Of a stretch of 64,000 bases of DNA, positions 34,866-43,181 are shown in pieces. Source of the stretch: Poriferisodalis sp965214215 (GTDB lineage Bacteria > Actinomycetota > Acidimicrobiia > Acidimicrobiales > Poriferisodalaceae). Position 1 is the stretch's first letter. Each line of letters opens with the position of its first letter. The stretch covers positions 2,938,165 to 3,002,164 of the forward strand of contig NZ_CBDCBD010000003.1 of NCBI RefSeq assembly GCF_965214215.1, read 5' to 3'. The notes under the pieces are model-generated. The model made no database searches. It had not been told where the DNA came from and was given only the letters and a program-made list of their open reading frames with translations. The translations under genes and the position numbers were made by a program.

Positions 34866-35806
34866 GCCAGCCGCACTCGGGGATCGAAATAGGCGTAGGA
34901 CATGTCGATCAGCACGTTCATGACGATGACCGTCAGCGAAGCCACCATGACCACGCCTTGAACCACGGGAAGGTCCTGAGAAAGCACGGCACCGACGACT
35001 TGCACGCCGATCCCTGGCATGCCGAAGATCAACTCGACCAGTACCGCTCCGCCCAGCATCACCGATGCCTGGAACCCGATCACGGTGACCACGGGAATGA
35101 ATGCGTTCTTCATGGCATGGACCACCACGACTCGCCGGTATCGCAAACCCTTGGCGCGTGCCGCCGTGATGTAAGGGCGATCCAGCACATCGAGCAATCC
35201 GCCGCGCATCTGCCGCGCCACGACCGCCGCGGAACCCAGACCGAGCGCAATCGACGGCATGATCAGGTGCTTGACCCACTCGAACAGGCTCTCGGTGGGG
35301 CCGACATAACCGACCGCAGGAAGCCACCCCAGCTGAACACCGACATAGAACGCGAGCAGCACGGCAACCCAGAAATTGGGCACGGCCAAACCGGTCGCTG
35401 TCCCCAGCGAGATCAGGCGATCGGTGAGCCGACCCTGCCGCAGCGCGGCCACCGTGCCGCCGGCCACGCCGATGGCGACCGCCACCAGCAATCCGCCGCC
35501 AGCTACGGACAGCGTCACCGGATACCGCTCGATCAGCGTGTCGCTGACATGCCGGGACGTAATGACGGACCTGCCAAGGTCTCCCCGGACAGCGTCGGTG
35601 ACCCAGTTCCAGTACTGCTCATGCAATGGGCGGTCCAGGCCGAGCTGCCGGTCCAACTCGGCCACCGCCTCCGGCGTGGCGCCGTCGCCCAGGATGGTCT
35701 CAGATGCCGAGCCGGGTATCAGATGGACCAGCCCGAAGGCCAGGAACGAGACCAGTACAGCGAGAGGTACTGCCGCGGCCAGCCGGTACGCGAACGTTCG
35801 GACCAA
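34862..35806 (-). CDS. Oligopeptide/dipeptide-type ABC transporter permease (DppB-like)
   Basis: A 314-residue inner-membrane permease with six predicted helices. The first is AAAVPLAVLVSFLAFGLVHL followed by IPGSASETILGD, standard for DppB. LDRQLGLDRPLHEQYWNWV and the EAA loop YITAARAKGLRYRRVVVVHA are diagnostic. The start codon appears to be TTG at 35806, four codons after an in-frame stop that ends a short upstream ORF. The operon is dppB, dppCD fusion, dppF; no substrate-binding protein is in it. Confidence 0.9.
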   Translation of the reverse strand: MVRTFAYRLAAAVPLAVLVSFLAFGLVHLIPGSASETILGDGATPEAVAELDRQLGLDRPLHEQYWNWVTDAVRGDLGRSVITSRHVSDTLIERYPVTLSVAGGGLLVAVAIGVAGGTVAALRQGRLTDRLISLGTATGLAVPNFWVAVLLAFYVGVQLGWLPAVGYVGPTESLFEWVKHLIMPSIALGLGSAAVVARQMRGGLLDVLDRPYITAARAKGLRYRRVVVVHAMKNAFIPVVTVIGFQASVMLGGAVLVELIFGMPGIGVQVVGAVLSQDLPVVQGVVMVASLTVIVMNVLIDMSYAYFDPRVRLA

Positions 35807-35818
35807 CGGTGTGACGAC

Positions 35819-35905
35819 CTACGACTTCGGCGTGACGCCGCGAATGCCGATGCCGTAGGCCTCGTCAACGGCTGCACCGTCCGCCAACAGTTTGCGGAAC
35901 CGCAT
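35819..35905 (-). CDS. Short leader ORF, or remnant of a binding-protein gene, before the ABC operon
   Basis: A 28-codon frame, MRFRKLLADGAAVDEAYGIG then IRGVTPKS, has a strong ribosome site GGAGGGTGAC before its ATG and ends 12 bases before the permease TTG start, in the same frame. The end resembles the GMGIRGL tail of the substrate-binding protein at 58337. It may be what is left of a deleted binding-protein gene, or a leader peptide that couples translation of the permease. Confidence 0.4.
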   Translation of the reverse strand: MRFRKLLADGAAVDEAYGIGIRGVTPKS

Positions 35906-35936
35906 GTCACCCTCCGCGAATTCGGCAACTCAACAT

Positions 35937-35947
35937 ATTTTCGATAT
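35937..35947. promoter_or_regulatory. Putative GntR site at the ABC operon promoter
   Basis: ATTTTCGATAT is an imperfect version of the ATTTCGAAAT palindrome found at 36775 and 40578. It lies in the region between the divergent-side ABC operon and the GntR gene, about 32 bases upstream of the short leader ORF. Confidence 0.35.
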
Positions 35948-35997
35948 CTAGGTGACACTACGACATTTGGACCGTGCTAGTCGACGGGCCGGATTGC

Positions 35998-36696
35998 TCA
36001 GGCGCTCTCGATCAGCTCCGAATCCTCGAGGAAACCCTCTTGCAAGCCTCGTTCGAGGAGCAGGCGCGCGGTGAGATTGAGGTGTTCTTCCAAGAGGCTG
36101 CATGCCGATTCGGCGTCGCGGTTGATCGCTGCGTCGGCGATTGCTCGATGCTCTTGGTTGAGGTCGCGATTCCCGTTGTCGTCGGCCGGAACGGACCAGC
36201 GCCGGTAGAGCTCCCCTGCGTCACGCAGCCCGAGGGCCGTGTTGATCAGGCGCTGTGATGGGCAGCCCTCGAGCAGGATCTCGTGAAAGCGCCGATGGAC
36301 TACCGGCCACGGATCACCCGAGGAAGGTCTCGAGCCCACCGGCGTTCGCTCCAAGGCATGAATCGCCGCGACGAGCGATGACTCCCAAGCGAGGTCACCG
36401 TGTTCGAGCGAGAGCCTGAGCGCCTGGGATTCGACGGCACATCTTGCCAACGTGAGGTCTTTGAGGTCGCGGATCGAAACGGGCGCAACCCGGTAGCCCT
36501 GTTGTGGCTCCGAGAGCACGAGCCCCTGCTCTACCAAGCGGGCCAAACCTTCACGGATGACGCTCGCACTCGATTCGTAACGTCCGGTCAGCATCGCGAA
36601 CCGGAGTTTGGATCCCGGTCGGAATTCGCCGGCGACGATGTCGCTGCGCATGCGCTGATACACCTCTTCGCCGCGGGTAGCAGTTGTCGACGCCAT
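35998..36696 (-). CDS. GntR-family transcriptional regulator with FCD ligand domain
   Basis: About 232 residues. The N-terminal winged helix includes EEVYQRMRSDIVAGEFRPGS and LTGRYESSASVIREGLARLV with VEQGLVLSEPQQGYRVAPVS, diagnostic of GntR. The C-terminal FCD domain has metal-ligand-type residues in HRRFHEILLEGCPSQRL and EHRAIADAAINRDAESACSL. It stands between the ABC transporter operon and the catabolic cluster, both of whose promoters carry TTTCGA-type palindromes, so it is the natural candidate to control both. The ligand is unknown. GTG 36702 is an alternative start. Confidence 0.92.
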   Translation of the reverse strand: MASTTATRGEEVYQRMRSDIVAGEFRPGSKLRFAMLTGRYESSASVIREGLARLVEQGLVLSEPQQGYRVAPVSIRDLKDLTLARCAVESQALRLSLEHGDLAWESSLVAAIHALERTPVGSRPSSGDPWPVVHRRFHEILLEGCPSQRLINTALGLRDAGELYRRWSVPADDNGNRDLNQEHRAIADAAINRDAESACSLLEEHLNLTARLLLERGLQEGFLEDSELIESA

Positions 36697-36768
36697 GACC
36701 ACAACAGTAGCCGCATAAGGGCGAAACGGACAGAGTCAGCTCGCTTTCCCACGAAATCTCGCACAACA

Positions 36769-36784
36769 CTTGACATTTCGAAAT
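36769..36784 (+). promoter_or_regulatory. Promoter -35 and palindromic operator ATTTCGAAAT upstream of the catabolic cluster
   Basis: TTGACA at about 36770-36775 is followed directly by the perfect 10-bp palindrome ATTTCGAAAT at 36775-36784, 41 bases before the start of the flavin monooxygenase. The same 10 bases recur at 40578. Overlap with the -35 element would suit repression. Confidence 0.5.
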
Positions 36785-36824
36785 TCTTGCACAAGAGTCG
36801 ATGCGCCCCGAGGAAAGGTCGCCC

Positions 36825-38027
36825 ATGAGCGCGCTCGACGCACAGGCCCCCGACACCTCAGTCACTGCTGAGGAGCTGGTGGAGCGGGCGCGGGCGCTCG
36901 TTCCTGTCCTGGACAGTCGGGCTGCGGCGACGAACACGAACCGTCGGCTGCTTCCCGAGACCGTCGCCGATCTCCGCGAGCAAGGACTGCTGAAGGTGCT
37001 CCAGGCCAAGCGCAACGGCGGCTTTGAGATGCCAATGCGTACACACCTCGATGTCATCTCCACGCTGGCCGAGGGATGCGGATCGACGGCTTGGGTGGCG
37101 GGCGTGACGCACGCCCACTCCTGGATGCTGTCGCACTTCGCGGCACAGGCCCAAGACGAGACCTACGGCAAAGACCCCGACACCCTGATTTCTGCCGTGA
37201 TCGCACCACGAGGCACTGCAGAACGGCAAGTCGACGGCAGCTATCGCCTCAGCGGGTTCTGGCCCTTCGCATCGGGCAGCGAACACGCCCAGTGGCTGTT
37301 CATCGGCGCCGAAGTCGTCGACAACGGGGCGGTCGTCGACGCTGGCGACCTCCTGATTCCCAGCGACGAGCTCACGTTCAAGGACGACTGGCATGTCAGC
37401 GGGCTCTCCGGAACCGGTTCCTGCTCGGTCACCGTCCAAGACCATCCGATTCCCGCTCACCGCTTCTTGTCGCTCCCGGCGTTGATCGCAGGCCACTCGC
37501 CCGGTCGAGAGCTGCACGACGGATGGCAGCCGGGGCTCGCAGCGTTCGGGGTGCTCATCTTGGCCCTTGCCGGCGGTGCGCTCGGCATGTCGCGTGCCGC
37601 GCTGCGCAGCTTCCCCGATCTGATCGGCACGAAGGTGATCGCCTACACCGAACACGTCCAGCGAGAATTCCCGACCACGCACGTGCTGATGGCTGAGGCC
37701 GCGGCGAAGATCGATCAGGCCCATTTCCACCTGTACCGTTCGGCCGACCTGATGGACGAGGCGGCACGCTCCAACACTCCCCTGTCGGTTGTTGAGCGAG
37801 TCCGCGTCAGGGCTGACTCCGCCGAGGCCGTCTCGCTCTGCGGGGACGCAATCGCAGCCCTGTTCAGGGCGACGGGGGGATCGGGTCTGCGGGCGTCGAA
37901 CCCGATCGGCATGGCGCTGGCGAATCTCCAGGCCATGAGCATGCACGGCGGCCTCGCGCTCGAGACCGCCCGAGCGTTGTACGGCCGGATCCTGCTCGGT
38001 CTCGAACCCGACACTCCCAGCTTCTAG
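36825..38027 (+). CDS. Acyl-CoA dehydrogenase-fold flavin monooxygenase (HsaA-like oxygenase component)
   Basis: A 400-residue oxygenase of the HsaA/HpaH-type group C flavin monooxygenases, which use reduced FMN or FAD to hydroxylate phenolic rings. N-terminal NRRLLPETVADLREQGLLKV, the mid-region GSTAWVAGVTHAHSWMLSHF, DGSYRLSGFWPFASGSEHAQ and GLSGTGSCSVTVQDHPIPAH are typical; the C-terminal ATGGSGLRASNPIGMALANL closes the flavin site. ATG 36825 follows GAGGAAAGG. It begins a same-direction cluster with a VOC dioxygenase and an FAH-type enzyme, which suggests ring hydroxylation, ring cleavage and product processing. The substrate is not known. Confidence 0.88.
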   Translation: MSALDAQAPDTSVTAEELVERARALVPVLDSRAAATNTNRRLLPETVADLREQGLLKVLQAKRNGGFEMPMRTHLDVISTLAEGCGSTAWVAGVTHAHSWMLSHFAAQAQDETYGKDPDTLISAVIAPRGTAERQVDGSYRLSGFWPFASGSEHAQWLFIGAEVVDNGAVVDAGDLLIPSDELTFKDDWHVSGLSGTGSCSVTVQDHPIPAHRFLSLPALIAGHSPGRELHDGWQPGLAAFGVLILALAGGALGMSRAALRSFPDLIGTKVIAYTEHVQREFPTTHVLMAEAAAKIDQAHFHLYRSADLMDEAARSNTPLSVVERVRVRADSAEAVSLCGDAIAALFRATGGSGLRASNPIGMALANLQAMSMHGGLALETARALYGRILLGLEPDTPSF

Positions 38028-38086
38028 CAACCCGGCTCCCCCTCGAACCTGAACGACTAGGCAACCCAGCGAAAGGGTCCAACCCC

Positions 38087-38920
38087 ATGCGTCGAGAAGA
38101 ACATGTGCTCGGGGAAGTGTTCTCGTATCGATTCCCTGGAGACAACGCCGATCATGCGCTCCTGGTGATGCACGGCATCGCCTCTCACGGCGGCATCTAC
38201 GACAACTTCGGCGCCCACTACTCAGCCCAGGGCGCCGAGGTGTGGTGCATGGACGCTCCCGGCCACGGACGTTCTTGCATCTCCCAGCGTCCGGGTCAAT
38301 GGACTTTCGAGCAGTGGGTCGACGCAGCAGTTGCCTACGGCGAGCACATCAGCGACACCACCGGGCTGCCGGTCATCATCAAAGGATCGTCGCTCGGTGC
38401 TGCTGCGGCCTACTGCGCGATGGCCGCTTCGGGCATCTTCCCGGGTTCGGTGCTCATGGGCTTCATGATTCCGTCGTGCCCGATGATGAAGCCGGACAAC
38501 GTGTTCCGCACCGAAGCATTCGCCAAGCTCAGCGCGCTCATGGGCGACAAGTTCGTGCTGCACATCGATCGATTCTTCAACTTCGACACCGACTACGGCT
38601 ACGTCGGCGCGGCTGAGCAGAAGAAAGCCGACCCCTACAACACGTGGTTCTACGACATGTCGTCGTGGGGTTCGCTGTTTCGATACGACCCGGCGGTTCC
38701 GCTGTCTGAGAACGCCAAACCGATCCTGTTCACCGTCGGTGAGGATGACCCCACATTCCCGCCTGATGTTGCTCAGCGAGTGGTGGATGCCACCGCGGGC
38801 CCCGTGGAGTTCTACATGAAGCCGCAGGGCAAGCACCAACTCATGCTCTTCCACACCCACGAGTACACCGATGTCGTCACCGCCTGGTGCCGACGACTGA
38901 TCAACGGAGAAACCCGATGA
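38087..38920 (+). CDS. Alpha/beta hydrolase (monoacylglycerol-lipase / S33-like)
   Basis: A 277-residue serine hydrolase. ALLVMHGIASHGGIYDNFGA is the oxyanion strand, WCMDAPGHGRSC precedes the elbow, and IIKGSSLGAAAAYCAMA carries the serine. The acid lies in FTVGEDDPTFPPDVAQ and the histidine in PQGKHQLMLFHT. It overlaps the VOC gene by four bases (ATGA), so the two are tightly coupled; hydrolysis of a ring-cleavage product or of an ester substrate of the same route is an inference. Confidence 0.87.
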   Translation: MRREEHVLGEVFSYRFPGDNADHALLVMHGIASHGGIYDNFGAHYSAQGAEVWCMDAPGHGRSCISQRPGQWTFEQWVDAAVAYGEHISDTTGLPVIIKGSSLGAAAAYCAMAASGIFPGSVLMGFMIPSCPMMKPDNVFRTEAFAKLSALMGDKFVLHIDRFFNFDTDYGYVGAAEQKKADPYNTWFYDMSSWGSLFRYDPAVPLSENAKPILFTVGEDDPTFPPDVAQRVVDATAGPVEFYMKPQGKHQLMLFHTHEYTDVVTAWCRRLINGETR

Positions 38921-39615
38921 CCGTTCTTCACCCCACTGGGGTCAATCATCTCGCACTGTCGACCCGCGACATGAAGACACAGCTCACCTTCTGGTCCGAC
39001 GTCATGGGCTGTGCCGTCAAGGCCCTGTACTGGATGCACGGCGTGGAGGACACCTTCCACGGCTTCGTCGAGCTCTCCGGTGAGAGCTATATCGCATTCG
39101 TCCAGCACCCAGACAACGCCGGGGAGATCACGCTGGGCGTCACCCACGCGGGGAACGCCGCCGGGCCGGTCACGGCGGGCACCATGCAACATGTCGCGCT
39201 ACATGCCGACTCGTTCGACGACCTCCTCGCGTTGCGGGATCGCATTCGCGCCAAGGGCGTTCAGGTCATGGGTCCAATCGATCATGGGATGCTGCAGTCC
39301 ATCTACTTCGGCGGACCCGAAGGCCTCGCCCTCGAGGTGACCACCGGTTCGGACATTCCCGCCAACCAGTGGATCGACCCCGAAGTGGTCGATCTCTGCG
39401 GCATTTCCGATGCTGAGTTGGATGCACTGAAGAATCCTGAGCCGTACGCGTCGCAGGGCGGCGGCGTCGCCCAGCCGAATCGGGACGCCTGGCCGAACGC
39501 CACGTTGCTCCCCGTGGAGCGCCACGATGCGACCATGGCAATCCCCGATGAGGTGGCGTGGGAGCGGCTCAGCGAGACCACGCCGCCAGTGCGGACCGAG
39601 TCCGGACCGGCCTAG
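38917..39615 (+). CDS. VOC-family (glyoxalase / extradiol dioxygenase-like) protein
   Basis: A 232-residue protein with one clear VOC module: GVNHLALSTRDMKTQLTFWS (first metal His), MQHVALHADSFDDLLALRDR (second His), and GGPEGLALEVTT (Glu). A C-terminal 70-residue tail without motif follows. Metal ligands H-H-E are the set of extradiol dioxygenases and glyoxalases. It overlaps the hydrolase upstream by four bases and is followed by an LLM gene nine bases later. Confidence 0.85.
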   Translation: MTVLHPTGVNHLALSTRDMKTQLTFWSDVMGCAVKALYWMHGVEDTFHGFVELSGESYIAFVQHPDNAGEITLGVTHAGNAAGPVTAGTMQHVALHADSFDDLLALRDRIRAKGVQVMGPIDHGMLQSIYFGGPEGLALEVTTGSDIPANQWIDPEVVDLCGISDAELDALKNPEPYASQGGGVAQPNRDAWPNATLLPVERHDATMAIPDEVAWERLSETTPPVRTESGPA

Positions 39616-39624
39616 GAGGCGACC

Positions 39625-40527
39625 ATGCGTATCGGTTTCTCGCTGGGCACGGGGCAGCCCGTACGCGACCACAAGGCCGGGTTCCAGATCATCCTCGAAC
39701 GCGGCCGAGCCGTGAGTCAAGCCGGGCTCGACTCGCTGACGGTCGGCGATCACCACGCGACGCCGTTCCCCTACTACCAGAACGTTCCGATGATCGGCCG
39801 GCTGATGGCCGAATGGGATCCCACCAGACCAATCGGGTGCCTCTTCCTCATTCCGCTCTGGCATCCGGTGCTGCTTGCCGAGCAGGTGGCAACCCTGGCC
39901 ACGATGAGCGACGTCCCGTTCGTAGTGCAGGCCGCAATCGGCGACGGCGCCGCCCAGTCGGCAGCGATGGGCAAATCCCTCAGCACGAGGGGTGACGATC
40001 TCGACGAGGCCTTGCGAATCCTCACAACGCTGTGGGCGGGCGAGACCGTCAGCAGCGAGCGATTCGCTGTTTCCGAGGGCCGCATCGCTCCCCTGCCACC
40101 CCATGGAATTGACTTGTGGATCGCCGGAAGTGCGCCGCGGGCGCTTCGTCGAGCGGCTGAGCAAGGCGCTGCGTGGTACGCCGACGCTCGCGCCACCGTG
40201 GAGACAGCCGGACGCCTTCTCCGCGAGTACACGGCCTATTGCCGCGCCGCCGGCACAACGCCTCGCGCCGCTGTTCGCAAGGACGTGCTGGTGCTCCGTG
40301 ACGCAGCGAGAGCCAATCAGATCGGCGACAAGCTGATGGAGCGCGGCTACCGCGGCATGGAACGAGGTGCCGTCGCCTACGGCAGTGTCGCACAAGTGGT
40401 CGAACAGCTCGGATTGCTCAAGGAACAAGGATTCGGCGAAGCCAACTTGCGCTGCATGATGGTTGAGCAGTCCGACGCACTCGAGACGATCGAACTTTGC
40501 GGCGAGGTCAAGGCCGAACTCGCATGA
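39625..40527 (+). CDS. LLM-class flavin/F420-dependent oxidoreductase
   Basis: A 300-residue luciferase-like barrel enzyme. Signatures: N-terminal MRIGFSLGTGQPVRDHKAGF, SLTVGDHHATPFPYYQNVPM, GCLFLIPLWHPVLLAEQVAT and the DLWIAGSAPRALRRAAEQGA strand. A strong ribosome site AGGAGG precedes the ATG. It is embedded in the catabolic cluster, so it likely acts on the same compound. Cofactor (FMN or F420) cannot be settled from sequence. Confidence 0.88.
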   Translation: MRIGFSLGTGQPVRDHKAGFQIILERGRAVSQAGLDSLTVGDHHATPFPYYQNVPMIGRLMAEWDPTRPIGCLFLIPLWHPVLLAEQVATLATMSDVPFVVQAAIGDGAAQSAAMGKSLSTRGDDLDEALRILTTLWAGETVSSERFAVSEGRIAPLPPHGIDLWIAGSAPRALRRAAEQGAAWYADARATVETAGRLLREYTAYCRAAGTTPRAAVRKDVLVLRDAARANQIGDKLMERGYRGMERGAVAYGSVAQVVEQLGLLKEQGFGEANLRCMMVEQSDALETIELCGEVKAELA

Positions 40528-40577
40528 GCCGAGGCGCCTAGGGTGACAATCTCCACCAATATCGCTTTCTGATTGAT

Positions 40578-40587
40578 ATTTCGAAAT
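40578..40587. promoter_or_regulatory. Palindromic operator ATTTCGAAAT before the AhpD-like gene
   Basis: A perfect 10-bp palindrome identical to the one at 36775, 36 bases before the AhpD-like start, in an A+T-rich stretch. It marks a second promoter inside the cluster, probably under the same regulator. Confidence 0.5.
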
Positions 40588-40622
40588 TTCTGACCTAAGT
40601 TGCATCCGGCAAAGGAGCGAAC

Positions 40623-41210
40623 ATGCCAAACGTCCAACCACTTGCTCGCGAAGACCTCCCCCAGTTCGAGGAGATCTTCAGCACAGTCGGCGAGAACATG
40701 GGATTCATTCCCACATCGCTCTTCACGATGGGACACGTGCCCGAAATCCTGGGCGGATTCTTGGCACTCGGCGGCGCCGTTCTCCAGAACCCGGTCATTG
40801 ACGGCGAGCTGAAGAACCTCGTCTCTCACGCCGCAAGCGCCGCGAACGGCTGCCGCTATTGCCAAGCGCACACTGGCGCAACTGCCGCCAACCAGGGGAC
40901 CGACACCGCGAAGATCGCCGCCGTGTGGGAGTTCGAGACGTCGGACCTCTTCACCGATGCCGAGCGGGCCGCGCTGCGGCTGGCTTTCCACTCCGGTTCG
41001 AGCCCGAATGCCGCCACCGCCGAAGATTTTGAGGAGTGCCGCAAGCACTACAGCGAGGAGCAGATCGTCGCAATTGTGGCTGTGTGCGCGCTGTTCGGCT
41101 ACCTCAACCGCTGGAACGACACCATGGCCACGCAGCTCGAATCAGAGCCCAGCGAGTTCGGCAGCGAACACCTGAGCGGCCTCGGCTGGCAAATCGGCCG
41201 ACACGCCTAG
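40623..41210 (+). CDS. Carboxymuconolactone decarboxylase / AhpD-family protein
   Basis: A 195-residue all-helical protein. The AhpD-type active site NGCRYCQAHTGATAANQGTD carries the CxxC pair and the following histidine. LKNLVSHAASAANGCRYCQA and TDAERAALRLAFHSG are typical. AhpD-like members are thiol peroxidases or reductases; CMD members act in aromatic-acid degradation but lack the CxxC. It has its own operator and is followed after 10 bases by the FAH gene. Confidence 0.87.
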   Translation: MPNVQPLAREDLPQFEEIFSTVGENMGFIPTSLFTMGHVPEILGGFLALGGAVLQNPVIDGELKNLVSHAASAANGCRYCQAHTGATAANQGTDTAKIAAVWEFETSDLFTDAERAALRLAFHSGSSPNAATAEDFEECRKHYSEEQIVAIVAVCALFGYLNRWNDTMATQLESEPSEFGSEHLSGLGWQIGRHA

Positions 41211-41220
41211 GGAGCGGCAG

Positions 41221-42102
41221 ATGCCTTTCACGCTCGCCAACATTTCCGGTCGCGTTGCACTCGTGGCAGGCGACGAGTACTACGACCTCGAGGCCGTCTC
41301 GCAAGGGTCGCTGGGAAGTGATCCGATGGGAGCGCTCGAATCCGCCGGCCAGCTCGCTGAGCTGACGACCGGGCTCAGTGCTCATCAACCGACCGGTTCG
41401 CTTGCCGACGCCGTTCTGCACGCTCCAGTGCCGACGCCACGCAACTCCTACGGGATCGGGCTCAACTACCGATCCCACGCTGCCGAATCCAACATGACGG
41501 TGCCCGAGGCACCGCTGGTGTTCACCAAGTTCCCCTCGTGCATCGTCGGGCCCAACGACGACGTTGAGCTGCGCAGCGAGCGCGTCGACTACGAGGGAGA
41601 GATTGTCGTCGTCATCGGCCCTGGTGGCAAAGACATCGACGAAGCCGATGCCTGGAATCATGTACTCGGGCTCACCGCCGGCCAGGATGTTTCCGACCGT
41701 GGAATGCAGATGGCGTCGAAGCCGCCGCACTTCGATCTCGGCAAGTCGTTCGACACCTTTGGTCCGATTGGACCGGTGCTGGTCTCGACAGACTCGTTCG
41801 CCGATCTCGACTCAGTGCGTGTCTCCACCCACATCAATGGCGAGGAACGCCAGAACGACACGACGGCCAGCCTGATGTTCTCGATTCCGACGCTGGTCTC
41901 TTACTTGTCGCGCATCACGACGCTGCAGACCGGCGACCTGATCTTCTCGGGCACGCCCGAGGGCATCGGCGCTGTTCAGGGGTTGTTCCTTGCTGACGGT
42001 GACGTCATCACGACAACGGTCGAGGGCGTCGGCACCATGACCAACCGCTGCGTGCGGATATCCGACCACGGGCACCCGACCCCGAATTTCCCGCCGCGCT
42101 GA
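41221..42102 (+). CDS. Fumarylacetoacetate hydrolase (FAH)-family protein
   Basis: A 293-residue metal-dependent enzyme. The core reads SYGIGLNYRSHAAESNM, the metal acids are in VDYEGEIVVVIG, and GLTAGQDVSDRGMQM, KSFDTFGPIGPVLV and LIFSGTPEGIGAVQ complete the family pattern. Members hydrolyse, hydrate or decarboxylate diketo acids produced by aromatic ring cleavage. With an upstream ring hydroxylase and a VOC dioxygenase this fits a meta-cleavage route. The exact reaction is an inference. Confidence 0.92.
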   Translation: MPFTLANISGRVALVAGDEYYDLEAVSQGSLGSDPMGALESAGQLAELTTGLSAHQPTGSLADAVLHAPVPTPRNSYGIGLNYRSHAAESNMTVPEAPLVFTKFPSCIVGPNDDVELRSERVDYEGEIVVVIGPGGKDIDEADAWNHVLGLTAGQDVSDRGMQMASKPPHFDLGKSFDTFGPIGPVLVSTDSFADLDSVRVSTHINGEERQNDTTASLMFSIPTLVSYLSRITTLQTGDLIFSGTPEGIGAVQGLFLADGDVITTTVEGVGTMTNRCVRISDHGHPTPNFPPR

Positions 42103-42137
42103 CGTGCGGTCCAGCATTCAAAAAGGAGCTACGACGC

Positions 42138-42545
42138 ATGACCGTGCTTGATGAACAGCAGACCGCCTTCCTCGCGGAACGCGTTTGGGCCATCTTGGCG
42201 ACGGGTCGAACCGACGGTTCGCCTCAGCAATCAATGATCGGCTATGTCGTCGACGACGAAGGCCGCATCGTGATCTCGGCCAAGAGCTTCACGGCCAAGT
42301 GGCACAACTCCGTGCGCCAGCCGTCGGTGAGTTTGTGCGTGCCCGATGGCCGGGTCCATCTGGTGGTCTACGGCACCGCCGAGGCCATCTCGGAGGACCC
42401 GCTGCGTGCCGAGCTCACGGCCGATGTCTTCGCCCGGCTGATGGGCAAGGAACGGCCCGATCCGTCGGGCATCGTGCCAATGCTGAATGAGCAGAAGCGC
42501 ACCGTCATCCGCATCACACCGACGAGCGCCATCTTCCACGAGTAG
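42138..42545 (+). CDS. PPOX-class F420-dependent oxidoreductase
   Basis: A 135-residue split-barrel flavoprotein. RVWAILATGRTDGSPQQSMI is the standard opening (strand for F420/FMN), with RIVISAKSFTAKWHNSVRQP contacting the cofactor phosphate and RTVIRITPTSAIFHE ending the domain. It is the last gene of the cluster, 35 bases after the FAH gene with AAAAAGGAG before it. It probably reduces an unsaturated intermediate. The following 261 bases (42546-42806) show no gene. Confidence 0.88.
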   Translation: MTVLDEQQTAFLAERVWAILATGRTDGSPQQSMIGYVVDDEGRIVISAKSFTAKWHNSVRQPSVSLCVPDGRVHLVVYGTAEAISEDPLRAELTADVFARLMGKERPDPSGIVPMLNEQKRTVIRITPTSAIFHE

Positions 42546-42806
42546 CCGCAGTGTCCAGGTCCGCGCAATCCCGAATGCGCCCACCGCGACTCTTGCAAGA
42601 TGATCCAGGCGGCCCGGCATCGTCGCACCCTCTTCGCTTCGGATGGTGTTGGACCGCACAGCTAGTGCCAGTCGAGATCGATGTCAATCGAGACCAACTT
42701 GATCGCACCATCAGGTGCAAGCTGACCGACCACGCCTAACGCCCGCACGAGCACACCGCTGGATACCAGAACCCGGTAGTCCCGGCCCTGACCTCGCGAC
42801 GATCAT

Positions 42807-42986
42807 TCAATTTTGCTGAGTCGACTCAGTTTCGTCGATCCGACGCGTTACCCGCTCACGGGACCGGGCCAGCAGGTCTTGCGGGGCATCAACAACGTCC
42901 CAGATGATGCTGTCTTCGAAAATGGCGTCAACCTCAGAAGGGGCCATCGCCTCAAGCTCCGCTGCGGTCCACACCCGTCGCATCAT
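42807..42986 (-). CDS. Small hypothetical protein, possibly an antitoxin
   Basis: A 59-residue protein, MMRRVWTAAELEAMAPSEVD followed by an acidic-hydrophobic IFEDSIIWDVVDAPQDLLAR and a charged tail. The size, the helical opening and the acidic centre are like small orphan antitoxins, but no toxin gene is adjacent. Codons further upstream in frame are arginine-rich and look non-coding. A perfect 14-bp palindrome CTGAGTCGACTCAG lies inside its 3' end. Confidence 0.5.
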   Translation of the reverse strand: MMRRVWTAAELEAMAPSEVDAIFEDSIIWDVVDAPQDLLARSRERVTRRIDETESTQQN

Positions 42987-43181
42987 GAACCCACGGTACT
43001 CCGAACCTGCCACGTCGCCGGGTAGCCAAATCGGCGGCGAACCGCAGTACGGTGACCGGCGTCGACTCCGCCTGCTCGCACACAGCTGAGCTGAAGCGCT
43101 CGCAGCGCAGCATGGACATGCCCGACCCTGTCTGACAGGCTTCGCTTGGGCCACAGAGCCTGCGACTGAGGGGGACACCAG

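Noticed and set aside
42546..42806. Short frames in the gap after the F420 oxidoreductase
   Set aside because: No ribosome site, codon use or family resemblance; considered non-coding.
42816..42829. 14-bp palindrome CTGAGTCGACTCAG as an operator
   Set aside because: It lies inside the 3' end of a small gene, far from a promoter.
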